From Peptoniphilus sp. GNH (GTDB lineage Bacteria; Bacillota; Clostridia; Tissierellales; Peptoniphilaceae), in the NCBI GenBank assembly GCA_021307325.1, contig CP089931.1:1078979-1142978 (forward strand): a stretch of DNA of 64,000 nt, read 5' to 3'. A program made the position numbers and the translations under genes. The notes under the pieces were generated by a model, which had not been told where the DNA came from, did no database searches, and saw nothing but the letters and a program-made list of their open reading frames with translations. This document shows, in pieces, positions 8,860 through 16,980 of this stretch. The number at the start of each line of letters is the position of its first letter. Position 1 is the stretch's first letter.

Positions 8860-9638
8860 ATTAGCCCCCACTTAGCAAATTCCTCAAAACCACCAATAGA
8901 GTTAATGTAGTTTCTAGCAATTTCTACAATTTCTGAATATGGTCTACCATCAACAGTTTCATCCCCGATTGCACAGGATAATTCAATCTCTCTTTTTTCT
9001 TCTTGTGCCTTTAGGTGGGCATAAATATTAATTGATACATCAGCCTTGGATAGGTCTTTACCATGAAGACCTCCACCAGTTACTGCTCTTCCCATGTCAG
9101 ATCCGAGTTTCCTATTGGTCGCTCCAGTATCAACATTGTATCCCCCAGTCCAATCTCCTAATGGATTTACAATTGCTCTTGGATAAATTGATTTTAAGAT
9201 TTCTGTAGATATATTTGACTGGCAGATGATAAGTTTATCTCCATCAAGAATGTATTTTCCATCGTAGGGATAATTAGAATAGATTTCACGAGCAATTAAA
9301 GATAGTTTCTTTTCTTCATCTGATGTGGGTACTCCCTTAAAAATTCCATTGTCTCCACATCTTATCTTTTCTCTTTGATTATTTGATAGGTGGATATCCT
9401 GTTCTACAATTTTAATATCTACTATGACATCTCCTGCTATCCTCTTAATTGCTGATCCAATTTCTTTTTTATTTAGATTGCAGTCCGTTTCAATAATGAC
9501 ATGGCAATTTCCATGCCCTAGCAATACTTCAACTGCTATTTTAGGATTGTCCTTTTCTTTATATGCTAAATCTACAATTGCACCAGCGATGCAATCTGCT
9601 ATTTTATCTGGATGCTTTGGATTTACTTTTTCAAACAT
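8856..9638 (-). CDS. compact phage-type S-adenosylmethionine synthetase
   Basis: Makes S-adenosylmethionine from methionine and ATP. The MetK motifs are recognisable: 'HPDKIAD' near the N-terminus, 'CGDNGIFKG' (counterpart of GDQG), and 'DTGATNRKLGSDMG' followed by 'GGGLHGKDLSKAD', the phosphate-binding loop region. At 260 residues it is far shorter than cellular MetK (about 380-400), so parts of the usual three-domain fold are missing. Start ATG 9638 (MFEKVNPKHPDKI) is set by AGAGGAAG upstream. It is translationally coupled to the ParB-methylase gene, which points to supply of methyl donor for phage DNA modification. Confidence 0.88.
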   Translation of the reverse strand: MFEKVNPKHPDKIADCIAGAIVDLAYKEKDNPKIAVEVLLGHGNCHVIIETDCNLNKKEIGSAIKRIAGDVIVDIKIVEQDIHLSNNQREKIRCGDNGIFKGVPTSDEEKKLSLIAREIYSNYPYDGKYILDGDKLIICQSNISTEILKSIYPRAIVNPLGDWTGGYNVDTGATNRKLGSDMGRAVTGGGLHGKDLSKADVSINIYAHLKAQEEKREIELSCAIGDETVDGRPYSEIVEIARNYINSIGGFEEFAKWGLI

Positions 9639-9655
9639 TTTCTTCCTCTCTTTCT

Positions 9656-9724
9656 TTAAATAATGAAAATGTACTCGTGCCCAACGATAGAAACAAAGAA
9701 ATCTATGATTTCGTCTTGTTTCAT
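9656..9724 (-). CDS. possible 22-residue peptide upstream of SAM synthetase gene
   Basis: ATG 9724 opens a 22-codon frame (MKQDEIIDFFVSIVGHEYIF, then two isoleucines) that ends 17 bases before the SAM synthetase start. A GGAGGT lies upstream but about 20 bases away. It fills the otherwise empty gap to the small terminase gene. It may be a leader peptide or simply chance. Confidence 0.25.
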   Translation of the reverse strand: MKQDEIIDFFVSIVGHEYIFII

Positions 9725-9742
9725 CGGAAGGGTGCAAATTTA

Positions 9743-10315
9743 TTACCTCCTCTGCCTTAGTAATTTTTCCATCATATCTTCTCCGTAGTCTTCATAAACT
9801 TCAGTGCAGTTTTCTTTAACTATGTCATAAATCTCATACCATAAAAGGTTGGCTGTCTTTTGAAACTGACTAGACATCTGTACAAATGGAGATGCAATAA
9901 CTCCTCCAGTAGTAGGATGCTTGCCTAATAGTCCAAATTGACTTATTGCCTCTTCACATTGAATGTATCTTGCAAATGCCTGTGAGTATGATTCTAATAA
10001 TCTTGGATTTACTAAGTTCTCGCAGTTTCTCTGTTTTAACCAACTCCAAGTCTCTTTATATATTTCATCAGCCCCGAGTGGTATACCATTCTTTTGTTTT
10101 GCTGATAGATAATCACTTGGTGTAGGCATATCTGTTCCATCAAGAACTGCTCCATCTGGTAAGTCAACTGCATCTATTTCTTCTGGAGTGAATGTTGAAA
10201 TATCATTCATTAGTATTTCTACTTTTTTACCTTTTTCTATTTTTTCAGCAGCAGGCTGTGGTTTCCCTCCTGCTTTTACTCTTCTTCCACCTCTGTATGT
10301 TCCGTCTTTAGCGAT
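9743..10315 (-). CDS. terS: phage terminase small subunit (P27-like), probable AUC start
   Basis: Recognises phage DNA and recruits the large terminase. The sequence resembles P27-type (Terminase_4) small subunits: a basic N-terminus 'AKDGTYRGGRRVKAGGKP', a central helical region, 'YSQAFARYIQCEEAI' and a C-terminal 'SPFVQMSSQFQKTANLLW'. Homologues I know usually begin M(A/S)KDGT. Here that position is ATC at 10313-10315, preceded at 7 bases by a perfect AGGAGGT. Using this codon gives 190 residues. The frame extends to an ATG at 10408, but the extra 31 residues do not look like the family and have no ribosome site. Confidence 0.85.
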   Translation of the reverse strand: MAKDGTYRGGRRVKAGGKPQPAAEKIEKGKKVEILMNDISTFTPEEIDAVDLPDGAVLDGTDMPTPSDYLSAKQKNGIPLGADEIYKETWSWLKQRNCENLVNPRLLESYSQAFARYIQCEEAISQFGLLGKHPTTGGVIASPFVQMSSQFQKTANLLWYEIYDIVKENCTEVYEDYGEDMMEKLLRQRR

Positions 10316-10453
10316 AGTATCACCTCCTAATTTATCATCTTCTTTAATAGGGCCTTTGAACCCGTTTTTTTGTGCGTGAGAGGGCGGCACCGTTGGTAAG
10401 GAAATCAATCGTAGAGATTAAGACTCCCCCTCCTCTCAGAAATTTTTTACAAT

Positions 10454-10482
10454 AAAAAAACACTTATTAAATAAGTGCTTTT
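10454..10482 (-). terminator. intrinsic terminator after second moron-like gene
   Basis: A 7-bp stem (10461-10467 with 10471-10477) is flanked by seven A on the left and six T on the right, so it can stop transcription in both directions. It closes the leftward gene at 10491-10934, ahead of terS. Confidence 0.65.
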
Positions 10483-10490
10483 TTCAAGAT

Positions 10491-10934
10491 TTATTTATTT
10501 ACAACTTTTACTAAATAATTTTTTAAATTTTTTAATTCTTCTTCGCATAACTCTAAAATATAGTAATGCCCTCCAAAACCTTCATCTAATTCTAATTCAA
10601 AAATCATCTTAGCATATATATCAGTCAACGCATCTACATTATCCAGTGGTATTAATTTGCAAACCTCTCTCTCTAATCTTGGAGGATAAAAAACAAATGA
10701 TATATAAGGTTCTGTAAAGAAAATTTCTTCTGGATGATACATTTTTCTATCTAATAGTCTTTCAATACAATCTAAAATAGAATCAACATCTTGGCTTTCT
10801 AATATCTCTCCTGTTTCTAAATAATTAAAATATTTATTATTGACTTTTAAAGTAACATCACACCAAAAATTCTTGATTGGTTTATATTCATTAATTGTAA
10901 ATTCAATATCAGTTCCATTGTATTTCCATTTCAT
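10491..10934 (-). CDS. uncharacterised 147-residue protein, moron-like insert before terS
   Basis: I do not recognise the family with confidence. The start at ATG 10934 (MKWKYNGTDIEFT) follows AAGGAG at 8 bases; an 11-residue longer frame overlapping the HNH gene lacks a site. The protein is acidic with alternating beta strands and a C-terminal helix rich in Leu and Glu, a composition like WapI-type immunity proteins, though this is only a resemblance. It sits alone between the HNH and small-terminase genes with a terminator behind it, interrupting the usual HNH-terS neighbourhood. Confidence 0.7.
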   Translation of the reverse strand: MKWKYNGTDIEFTINEYKPIKNFWCDVTLKVNNKYFNYLETGEILESQDVDSILDCIERLLDRKMYHPEEIFFTEPYISFVFYPPRLEREVCKLIPLDNVDALTDIYAKMIFELELDEGFGGHYYILELCEEELKNLKNYLVKVVNK

Positions 10935-10954
10935 AGCACAATCTCCTTTTGATA

Positions 10955-11311
10955 TTATATACCCCATCTATCTCCAATATTAGCATGAATCTTTGAGTGA
11001 CAAGATTTACAAAGACTCATAAGATTATCTTCGTCATTAGTTCCACCACGAGAAAGAGGAAGTATGTGATGTACTTCCTCTACCTTTGTCATTCTATTTT
11101 CTTTTAAGCACATTTCACAAAGTGGATGCTCTGCTACATATCTTTTTCTTATAAGTCTCCATGCTTTTCCATAACGCTTATGAGTTTTAGGATCTCGTTT
11201 ATATTTTTCATAGTTTTTGTTGTATTCTTTCTCATGTTTCTTACAGAATCGTCCATCAACTAATTCAGGACAACCTGGATGAGAACATGGTCTCTTAGGT
11301 TTTCTTGGCAC
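10955..11311 (-). CDS. phage HNH endonuclease
   Basis: A 118-residue HNH nuclease with the family's zinc-binding cysteines and catalytic core visible: 'HPLCEMCL', 'VEEVHHILPLSRGG' and 'DNLMSLCKSCHSKIH'. The N-terminus has a second cysteine/histidine cluster (CSHPGCPELVDGRFCKKH). Phage HNH proteins next to terminase genes assist DNA packaging or cleavage at cos sites in HK97-like phages. It is the first gene of the packaging block, behind the terminator at 11325-11357. Confidence 0.93.
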   Translation of the reverse strand: MPRKPKRPCSHPGCPELVDGRFCKKHEKEYNKNYEKYKRDPKTHKRYGKAWRLIRKRYVAEHPLCEMCLKENRMTKVEEVHHILPLSRGGTNDEDNLMSLCKSCHSKIHANIGDRWGI

Positions 11312-11324
11312 TTTATCACTCCAT

Positions 11325-11357
11325 AAAGAAAGCCTCGAAGATTAAATCTTCAAGGCT
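11325..11357 (-). terminator. intrinsic terminator ending the early operon
   Basis: On the minus strand a 12-bp stem (11331-11342 with 11346-11357, one G-T type mismatch) is followed by TTCTTT. It lies between the DUF1492 regulator gene and the HNH gene, so it probably separates early from late transcription. Confidence 0.65.
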
Positions 11358-11403
11358 CTATTAATTATTCTTTTGCTATTTTAATAATACTACAACTCCA
11401 TAG

Positions 11404-11428
11404 TGACATTCTATGACATTTCATGACA
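11404..11428. repeat. three 10-bp direct repeats of TGACA(TT)
   Basis: TGACATT begins at 11404 and 11414, and TGACA at 11424, exactly 10 bases apart, so all lie on one face of the helix. They overlap the 3' end of the DUF1492 gene and lie just upstream of the terminator and the HNH gene. They may be a binding site for a late regulator. Confidence 0.4.
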
Positions 11429-11839
11429 AGGTTTGATTAGCTTTGAAGTTTCTTTTAACCCCAGATTGTGAAGTCTATGAATATGTCTAATATCGTAATT
11501 CATATCCACTGCTATCTTCTCCCAAGTCTCATAACAAAGATATCTTTTTTCAAGGATAACTTGAAGTTCCTTATTTTGAATCTGTTTGATTGTTCCAACC
11601 ATCTCTGCTTTCAAATCTACAAGTTTATCTATATCTCTATTAATCTCTTCTTGGAGATCTACAATCTTTACGATAGTATCTTCAAGTTTTGATGGTCCTC
11701 TATTAGGACTCTTAGGCATATCTGATAAGGTCGATGTAGCTTTTGTTGCTAGAGCGTTGAGTGATTCAACTTGCTCCAGCTTTGAGTTTATTCTCTTGTC
11801 TAAATAAAAAGCTTGTTTTAAATATTCTTTTGCATTCAT
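11411..11839 (-). CDS. DUF1492 / ArpU-like late transcription regulator
   Basis: A 142-residue protein: a long N-terminal coiled-coil region (about residues 15-100) and a C-terminal sigma region 4-like helix-turn-helix around 'RYLCYETWEKIAVDMNYDI' to 'LHNLGLKETSKL'. This matches DUF1492, a family of phage regulators of late genes related to ArpU. The gene is the last one before a terminator and the packaging genes, the usual place for a late activator. The ATG at 11839 follows a GGAGGT-like site. Confidence 0.82.
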   Translation of the reverse strand: MNAKEYLKQAFYLDKRINSKLEQVESLNALATKATSTLSDMPKSPNRGPSKLEDTIVKIVDLQEEINRDIDKLVDLKAEMVGTIKQIQNKELQVILEKRYLCYETWEKIAVDMNYDIRHIHRLHNLGLKETSKLIKPCHEMS

Positions 11840-11886
11840 TTCTTACCTCCATAAGTATTGAGGTAAGTTCTCTATAGAACCTCTAC

Positions 11887-13230
11887 TCATTTTAGATTTG
11901 CTTTTACTGCATCAATGAGTGCAGCTTGTGTCTTGTTCTTATTTTCTAATGATTTCATTACATCTTCATCAATAGTTCCTTTTGTTAATATATGATGAAT
12001 CACAACTGTTTCTTTCTGACCCTGCCTATATAGTCTGGCATTGGTTTGTTCATAAAGTTCTAATGACCAAGTAAGAGAAAACCAAATAAGTGTTGAACCT
12101 CCAGCTTGTAAATTAAGTCCATGACCAGCAGATGCAGGATGGATAATAGCTACTGGAATATTTCCTTGATTCCATTCTTTAAAGTCCTCACTTGTCTTAA
12201 GTTCTCTTACATCAAACTTGTCTTTTATTCTTTTTAAATCTGACTTATACCAATAGGCTATCAGAACAGGTTTGCCATTAGCACCTTCAATTAAATCTTC
12301 AAGTGCATCAAGTTTTCTATCGTGAATATGAATACTTTCCTTATCATCGTTATAGACAGCTCCACTTGCCATTTGTAGGAGTTTATTGGAAAGTGACGCA
12401 GCATTTACAGCATCAATTTCTTCATCTTCCAGTTTCAAAACCATATCAGCTTTTAACCTATCATATAATCTTCGTTCTTTTTCAGATAGGTAAACTTCAA
12501 CTTCGTTTAGTACACACTCTGGCATCTTCAGAAAATCTTTTGATTTCATAGAAATCGTAATATCAGATATTAAACTATATATCTGTTTCTCTGCACCATC
12601 TTTAGGTTTATATGAAAATATCATCTGCTGGTTTCTTTTATCCGGTATAAAGAAATTCTGCCTATAGTGAGTGATATATCTTCCTAGCCTTTCTCCCATA
12701 TCAAGGAGCCTAAACTCTGCCCATAAATCCATAAGTCCATTACTGGATGGTGTACCTGTAAGTCCTACGATTCTCTTTACCTTTGGTCTTACTTTAAGAA
12801 GTGACTTAAACCTTTTTGCCTGATAACTTTTAAAAGAGGATAGTTCATCAATGACTACCATATCAAAGAACCACTTAAATCCACTTTTTGTAATAAGCCA
12901 ATCTACATTTTCACGGTTAATGATATAAATGTGTGCTGATTTCTTTAATGCATCAAGCCTTTCTTTCTCACTTCCAGTTACTACAGAATAGGTAAGATAT
13001 TTTAGATGTTCCCATTTTTTAATCTCCTCTGGCCATGTAGAAATTGCAACTCTTAATGGTGCGATAACAAGAGTCCTTGATACATCAAAGAAATCAAGCA
13101 TAAGTTCATTTATTGCACTAAGGCTTATGACACTTTTTCCAAGACCCATTTCCAATAGAACTGCTGATATTGGATTATTTATGATAAAGTCCGTTGCATA
13201 CCTTTGATAATCATGAGGAGAATATTTCAT
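11887..13230 (-). CDS. phage SNF2-family DEAD/DEAH helicase
   Basis: An SF2 ATPase of about 447 residues. Visible: Walker A 'LEMGLGKSV', DExx box 'VVIDELSSFK', motif III 'LTGTPSSNG', and helicase C-domain motifs 'HPASAGHGLNLQAGG' and 'QTNARLYRQGQKETV'. These small SNF2 proteins are constant members of phage replication blocks of this type, next to VRR-NUC and primase. ATG 13230 follows GGAGGT at 8 bases and overlaps the VRR-NUC gene by 20 bases; upstream in-frame starts lack a site. Confidence 0.94.
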   Translation of the reverse strand: MKYSPHDYQRYATDFIINNPISAVLLEMGLGKSVISLSAINELMLDFFDVSRTLVIAPLRVAISTWPEEIKKWEHLKYLTYSVVTGSEKERLDALKKSAHIYIINRENVDWLITKSGFKWFFDMVVIDELSSFKSYQAKRFKSLLKVRPKVKRIVGLTGTPSSNGLMDLWAEFRLLDMGERLGRYITHYRQNFFIPDKRNQQMIFSYKPKDGAEKQIYSLISDITISMKSKDFLKMPECVLNEVEVYLSEKERRLYDRLKADMVLKLEDEEIDAVNAASLSNKLLQMASGAVYNDDKESIHIHDRKLDALEDLIEGANGKPVLIAYWYKSDLKRIKDKFDVRELKTSEDFKEWNQGNIPVAIIHPASAGHGLNLQAGGSTLIWFSLTWSLELYEQTNARLYRQGQKETVVIHHILTKGTIDEDVMKSLENKNKTQAALIDAVKANLK

Positions 13231-13492
13231 CAATAACACCTCCGATTTGCTCTTTACCATCAATCATAAATGACCTAAATCCTAACTTCCTAAAATCAGC
13301 CATTCTTTTTAACTGAAGAGGTCTAGGCTTTTTGCCTTTTGCCTTTAGCTCAACAAAAGCAAACTTCCCATCTGATAAAAATACCATTCTATCAGGGAGA
13401 CCATTCATACTTGGACTAGTAAGTTTTATGCAATAGCCACCCAGTGCTTTAACCTCTTTTACTAAAGCTTTTTCTATTTCTTTTTCTAACAT
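13211..13492 (-). CDS. VRR-NUC domain nuclease
   Basis: A 93-residue stand-alone VRR-NUC domain of the PD-(D/E)xK superfamily, with 'GLPDRMVFLSDGKFAFVELK' carrying the catalytic PD and ExK residues and a C-terminal 'LGFRSFMID'. ATG 13492 (MLEKEIEKAL) has GGAGGT in the right place. Phage VRR-NUC proteins are thought to process replication or recombination intermediates. It forms a unit with the SNF2 helicase. Confidence 0.94.
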   Translation of the reverse strand: MLEKEIEKALVKEVKALGGYCIKLTSPSMNGLPDRMVFLSDGKFAFVELKAKGKKPRPLQLKRMADFRKLGFRSFMIDGKEQIGGVIDEIFSS

Positions 13493-13513
13493 GAAAACCT
13501 CCATTTTTAGTAG

Positions 13514-13613
13514 AGGTGCAGGGATATGCAGGGTATTTTCCCATATTAATATATATACTTATTTTTTACCTATATAGACAATAATAGTAAATACCCTTCA
13601 CCTACCTGCACCT
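13514..13613. repeat. inverted repeat flanking AT-rich core, possible replication origin
   Basis: Left arm 13514-13538 (AGGTGCAGG then GGGTATTT) and right arm 13589-13613 (AAATACCC then CCTGCACCT) pair in two blocks of 9 and 8 bp. The 50-base centre is almost pure A+T. It lies in the only sizeable gap of the replication block, between primase and VRR-NUC. An origin with protein-binding arms and an unwinding element is plausible; a long hairpin for transcription control is the alternative. Confidence 0.5.
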
Positions 13614-13614
13614 T

Positions 13615-15852
13615 TTAATCTTCAAACTCCGATTTAAGACGAATACCAAAGACAATTATGCCTTTTTTAGTCTTTTTCTTATTGAATCCTTCAAGCTCTA
13701 AAACGGAATAGAAATCGGCTGCACTTCTGGTAAATTCACCTGTTCTAAGACAATATGCTCGATAAGCAGTGTATAGCTCACCACTCTTTTCTGTAAAAGC
13801 ACTGTCAATTTCACAGCATTCATCTAAGAAATGATTCATCCAGTCATTGTTTTCTCTATATGCTTTTATGGCGTCTTCCACTCTTCTGGGGGGATCAATA
13901 TGATATTCATCTGCAATAACCTGCTTTGCTCCCTCGATAATCCAAGAAAGAATCGCACCACCAGCATTTTCATATAGATATTCTGTAAAGTTCTTTATAT
14001 CGTTTTGACCTTCAATCTTTGCATCAAAAGGAATGACTATTAATCTTCTCCAGGTTCCTTTATCAACAGCTCCTACTCGTGGCAGGTGATTGGTGTATAA
14101 AACAAGGGTATGGCTAGGAACATAACTAAACGGAGATTTGAACTTCTTTTCTGCAAAGATTTCATCAGTAGAACAAAGCTGCTTTACATTTGATGTATTC
14201 ATTCGCATACCCTCTTCAAGTTCAGCAGCAATGAGCAGTCTTTTACCCTTTGCCTCAGCAAGTTCTGGTTTTACATTTCTTCTACATCCAACAGTTAACA
14301 TATCTGCAGACATATTCCCACTATATGTTCCAAGCACCTTTGATACTACATTCCAAAAAGTAGACTTACCATTTCTTCCCTCACCATATGCGATAATAAG
14401 AGCCTCAACATAAACCTTTCCTATTGATGCAAGTCCCACTATTTTTTGAACATAGGAAATAAGGGCATCATCATTTACGAAGAAAGTGTTAAGTGCATCA
14501 TCCCAGATTTCTTTACCAACTTCACTAGGTGATACCGTTGTTTGTTTTGTAATATAGTCAGATGCCTCATGTTTGTTTTTACTACCAGTTACAAGATTTA
14601 TAGTTTCAAGCGGTGTATTTAATAGGAATTCATCTGCATCAAGCATCGACTGTTCGATTTGAACCATAGGCCTTACTTCCTTAAGTGCAGCAGAGATATA
14701 TTTTGTATCTCTTCTTTTAATTGCGTACTTACGATAGGTTTCAGCCTGCTCATATTTTTCAAAAGACCTTGCTTGTTCTCTATTAAACTGGACACTTGCT
14801 TTCTTTGGACCCATTGCAGCAATAAGTGCCCATGCCCCATTTTTGCTCATCTCACTTATTGCCTTTTGAATTTCAATCTCCGCCTCTTCAAGTTGTCTTG
14901 CTGTCAGCTCTTGTGCTATTGCTTGAGCATTAGGCTGTGACTCTTCCCAAAAGCATCCATTATATACAAGAAAATCTGTTGCAGGAGAATAACGAAGTTT
15001 ATCCCCATACTCCCTTGCTAAAATTATCGCTTGGCCAACATCTGAAAAATCTTCTGGCATAAGCTGAAGTTCAAGATTGTACTGCTCCGGTTGTATATAT
15101 CCTTCTTGGTTTGAAACCTTATCTCCAAATTTTTTAGCACTATTCCAAATGGTTGAGAGTTCTTCATCAGATAGAGGAGGATCACATCTAGTTGCCTGTT
15201 CTAAAAATTTCTCATGTGCCTCATCGGTTGCACCGAACCTTTTTATTAGCTTGCCGGCAATATGGCTCATAGTGTTATTTCTACTGCCACTTTCAATAAC
15301 ATTTTCATCCAGCTTTGCAAATTCATCTTCTTGTAGAAATTCAATAATTGAAAACTTGCCATCGTAAAGTTCTACTTTCGGATTTGGAATGCCATAAATA
15401 AATCTGGCAGCATCCAAAGCATTATCATCAAAATATGAGAACTCTCTATAAAGTTGTTCTTTGTAACTTGAATATTCTCCAGCATCCTTTATTTCTTCAA
15501 TTGGAAAATAGACATGAAATCTTGGTCTTGCTGACTTATTTCCTTTTACCTTCATATGGTTTCTGCTATATGATGCAAAAAAGCATACTCCAGGAAAGGC
15601 TAATGCCACGTCAAAAGGTGTCACCCAGTCTTTTTCATCATCTGAGTGGTCATTATCACAGTCCATAGGTATGCAATTAGAAGTTATGAACTTATCTTTA
15701 CTTCTATAACTGCCTTGAAACTCTGCTGTAACATGGTCAAAAGAGATAGCTTTTATAAAGCTATCCCTATCAACAACTGTTACCATATTAGGATAAAGGC
15801 AGTTATTCTTATTTCCGATGCAAGTAGCATCATAACAATTAAAATTTAGCAT
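13615..15852 (-). CDS. phage primase-helicase (D5/P4 type)
   Basis: A 745-residue replication protein. The N-terminal ~200 residues look like an archaeo-eukaryotic primase-polymerase with acidic 'CIPMDCDNDHSDD' and 'SARPRFHVYFP'. A primase C-terminal linker follows, then D5_N and a superfamily 3-type helicase with Walker A 'AYGEGRNGKSTFW' and Walker B-like 'KRLLIAAELEEGM'. 'LVLYTNHLPRVGAVDKGTW' is the typical sensor/arginine region. ATG 15852 (MLNFNCYDA) follows GGAGGT and overlaps the upstream gene by 14 bases. It probably primes and unwinds phage DNA at the origin. Confidence 0.93.
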   Translation of the reverse strand: MLNFNCYDATCIGNKNNCLYPNMVTVVDRDSFIKAISFDHVTAEFQGSYRSKDKFITSNCIPMDCDNDHSDDEKDWVTPFDVALAFPGVCFFASYSRNHMKVKGNKSARPRFHVYFPIEEIKDAGEYSSYKEQLYREFSYFDDNALDAARFIYGIPNPKVELYDGKFSIIEFLQEDEFAKLDENVIESGSRNNTMSHIAGKLIKRFGATDEAHEKFLEQATRCDPPLSDEELSTIWNSAKKFGDKVSNQEGYIQPEQYNLELQLMPEDFSDVGQAIILAREYGDKLRYSPATDFLVYNGCFWEESQPNAQAIAQELTARQLEEAEIEIQKAISEMSKNGAWALIAAMGPKKASVQFNREQARSFEKYEQAETYRKYAIKRRDTKYISAALKEVRPMVQIEQSMLDADEFLLNTPLETINLVTGSKNKHEASDYITKQTTVSPSEVGKEIWDDALNTFFVNDDALISYVQKIVGLASIGKVYVEALIIAYGEGRNGKSTFWNVVSKVLGTYSGNMSADMLTVGCRRNVKPELAEAKGKRLLIAAELEEGMRMNTSNVKQLCSTDEIFAEKKFKSPFSYVPSHTLVLYTNHLPRVGAVDKGTWRRLIVIPFDAKIEGQNDIKNFTEYLYENAGGAILSWIIEGAKQVIADEYHIDPPRRVEDAIKAYRENNDWMNHFLDECCEIDSAFTEKSGELYTAYRAYCLRTGEFTRSAADFYSVLELEGFNKKKTKKGIIVFGIRLKSEFED

Positions 15853-16216
15853 TTGTCTTAACCTCCAAACCCTCACTTGTAAAATACTTAATAACCTGTT
15901 TTCTTTTTTCAGCAATTTCAATTTCTCTTTTCATGCCTTCAGTCATTTGACTGCCAAACACCCATACTTCCTGGCATTTACCAAGAAGTATGATATCCAT
16001 AAAAAGTGCATCCTTTCTTTGTTCTAAATCTCTATCATCCATAAAGGGAAACAATAGATGTGGAGTTACAGGAATTGCATCATTCTTGTATGCCAACTCT
16101 GCATAGTGAATTGCTTTCTTAATGCTTAAATCTTTATCACCACTATATGGAGCGCAGATATATGCAAGTGGTCTAAAGTTTGGATTTTCAAGGTGTTTCT
16201 TATATGTCTTACTCAT
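15839..16216 (-). CDS. DUF4406 / deoxyribosyltransferase-like phage protein
   Basis: A 125-residue protein with a Rossmann-like fold of the nucleoside 2-deoxyribosyltransferase/DUF4406 type: 'AYICAPYSGD' at the start, 'YAELAYKNDAIPVTPH', 'DIILLGKCQEVWVFG' and 'SQMTEGMKREIEIAEKR'. The last part matches the family's nucleotide-binding end. ATG 16216 (MSKTYKKHL) follows CAGGAGGC. It may modify or salvage nucleotides during phage growth; no direct evidence for a substrate. It overlaps both neighbours slightly. Confidence 0.82.
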   Translation of the reverse strand: MSKTYKKHLENPNFRPLAYICAPYSGDKDLSIKKAIHYAELAYKNDAIPVTPHLLFPFMDDRDLEQRKDALFMDIILLGKCQEVWVFGSQMTEGMKREIEIAEKRKQVIKYFTSEGLEVKTNAKF

Positions 16217-16967
16217 GGTCTGCCTCCTGTTCAATAAGTGGATAGATTCCGTTTTGTTTCATTAGGTCATAGATAAATAGTCTTCCCTTTTGAGTCCAGT
16301 AAGTATGAACCTTAGAATGATTTGCTCCATCTGTTCCAAGATAGTTATGAGTCTTAGTACTGGTATAACCTTCCTCTGCATACTTTTGATACAATAGCCA
16401 AATATCTGACTGCTTGAATTGAACTCCCAAATCATGTAAGAAATTATTCATCCATTGAGCAGATTTCCCATAGTCTTTTGCTATTGCTCTCATTGAAAGA
16501 AGATCCTTACAGTTAAGGACAACATCGTAATAACTAACCTTTGGTTTCATCTCTGCAATTTGTTGCGACTGAAGTGCTACTGTATTTAGAAGTTTCAAGT
16601 TTTCCTTTTCAACAACCGCCAGTTTTTTATTGGCAAATTGTAAGGCTCTAGCCATTACTGCTTCCGGAGAGTTCCATTGCTCTTCAATTTGAATGAAATA
16701 CTTTCTAAACATTTGACCCAATTCAGTTCTTTGAATCATACATAACTGTTTAGCCATATCGATTGTCAGCTGATGATTCGTAGCTGGTCTTCCTCCAGTA
16801 CTTTCGCTCAAAATTGAGCAAAAGTCCTTTCCTTCTTCAAATCCATACTCACACATTCTAGGAAACCAATCCTTGTAGGCTGTTTTAATCTGTAAAGATT
16901 CATGCAATTCTCGTCCATTTACAGTAGGACGTTCACTGTTGTAGTCAATTTTGATTAGCTCTTTCAT
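16209..16967 (-). CDS. phage antirepressor (AntA N-terminal, KilAC C-terminal)
   Basis: A 252-residue antirepressor. The N-terminal 90 residues match AntA/AntB: 'VNGRELHESLQIKTAYKDWF' and 'LTIDMAKQLCMIQRTE'. A coiled-coil linker (about 105-145) leads to a KilAC DNA-binding domain with 'LLSMRAIAKDYGKSAQWMN' and 'THTYWTQKGR'-like 'VHTYWTQKGRLFIYDLM'. Antirepressors bind or displace lysogeny repressors, driving induction. No CI-type repressor of the element is visible in the window; the only XRE protein lies in the defence cargo. Confidence 0.92.
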   Translation of the reverse strand: MKELIKIDYNSERPTVNGRELHESLQIKTAYKDWFPRMCEYGFEEGKDFCSILSESTGGRPATNHQLTIDMAKQLCMIQRTELGQMFRKYFIQIEEQWNSPEAVMARALQFANKKLAVVEKENLKLLNTVALQSQQIAEMKPKVSYYDVVLNCKDLLSMRAIAKDYGKSAQWMNNFLHDLGVQFKQSDIWLLYQKYAEEGYTSTKTHNYLGTDGANHSKVHTYWTQKGRLFIYDLMKQNGIYPLIEQEADHE

Positions 16968-16980
16968 ATTAGCTACCTCC

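Noticed and set aside
9743-10408. terS starting at ATG 10408
   Set aside because: The 31 extra residues do not resemble the family and there is no ribosome site, whereas a perfect site precedes ATC 10315.
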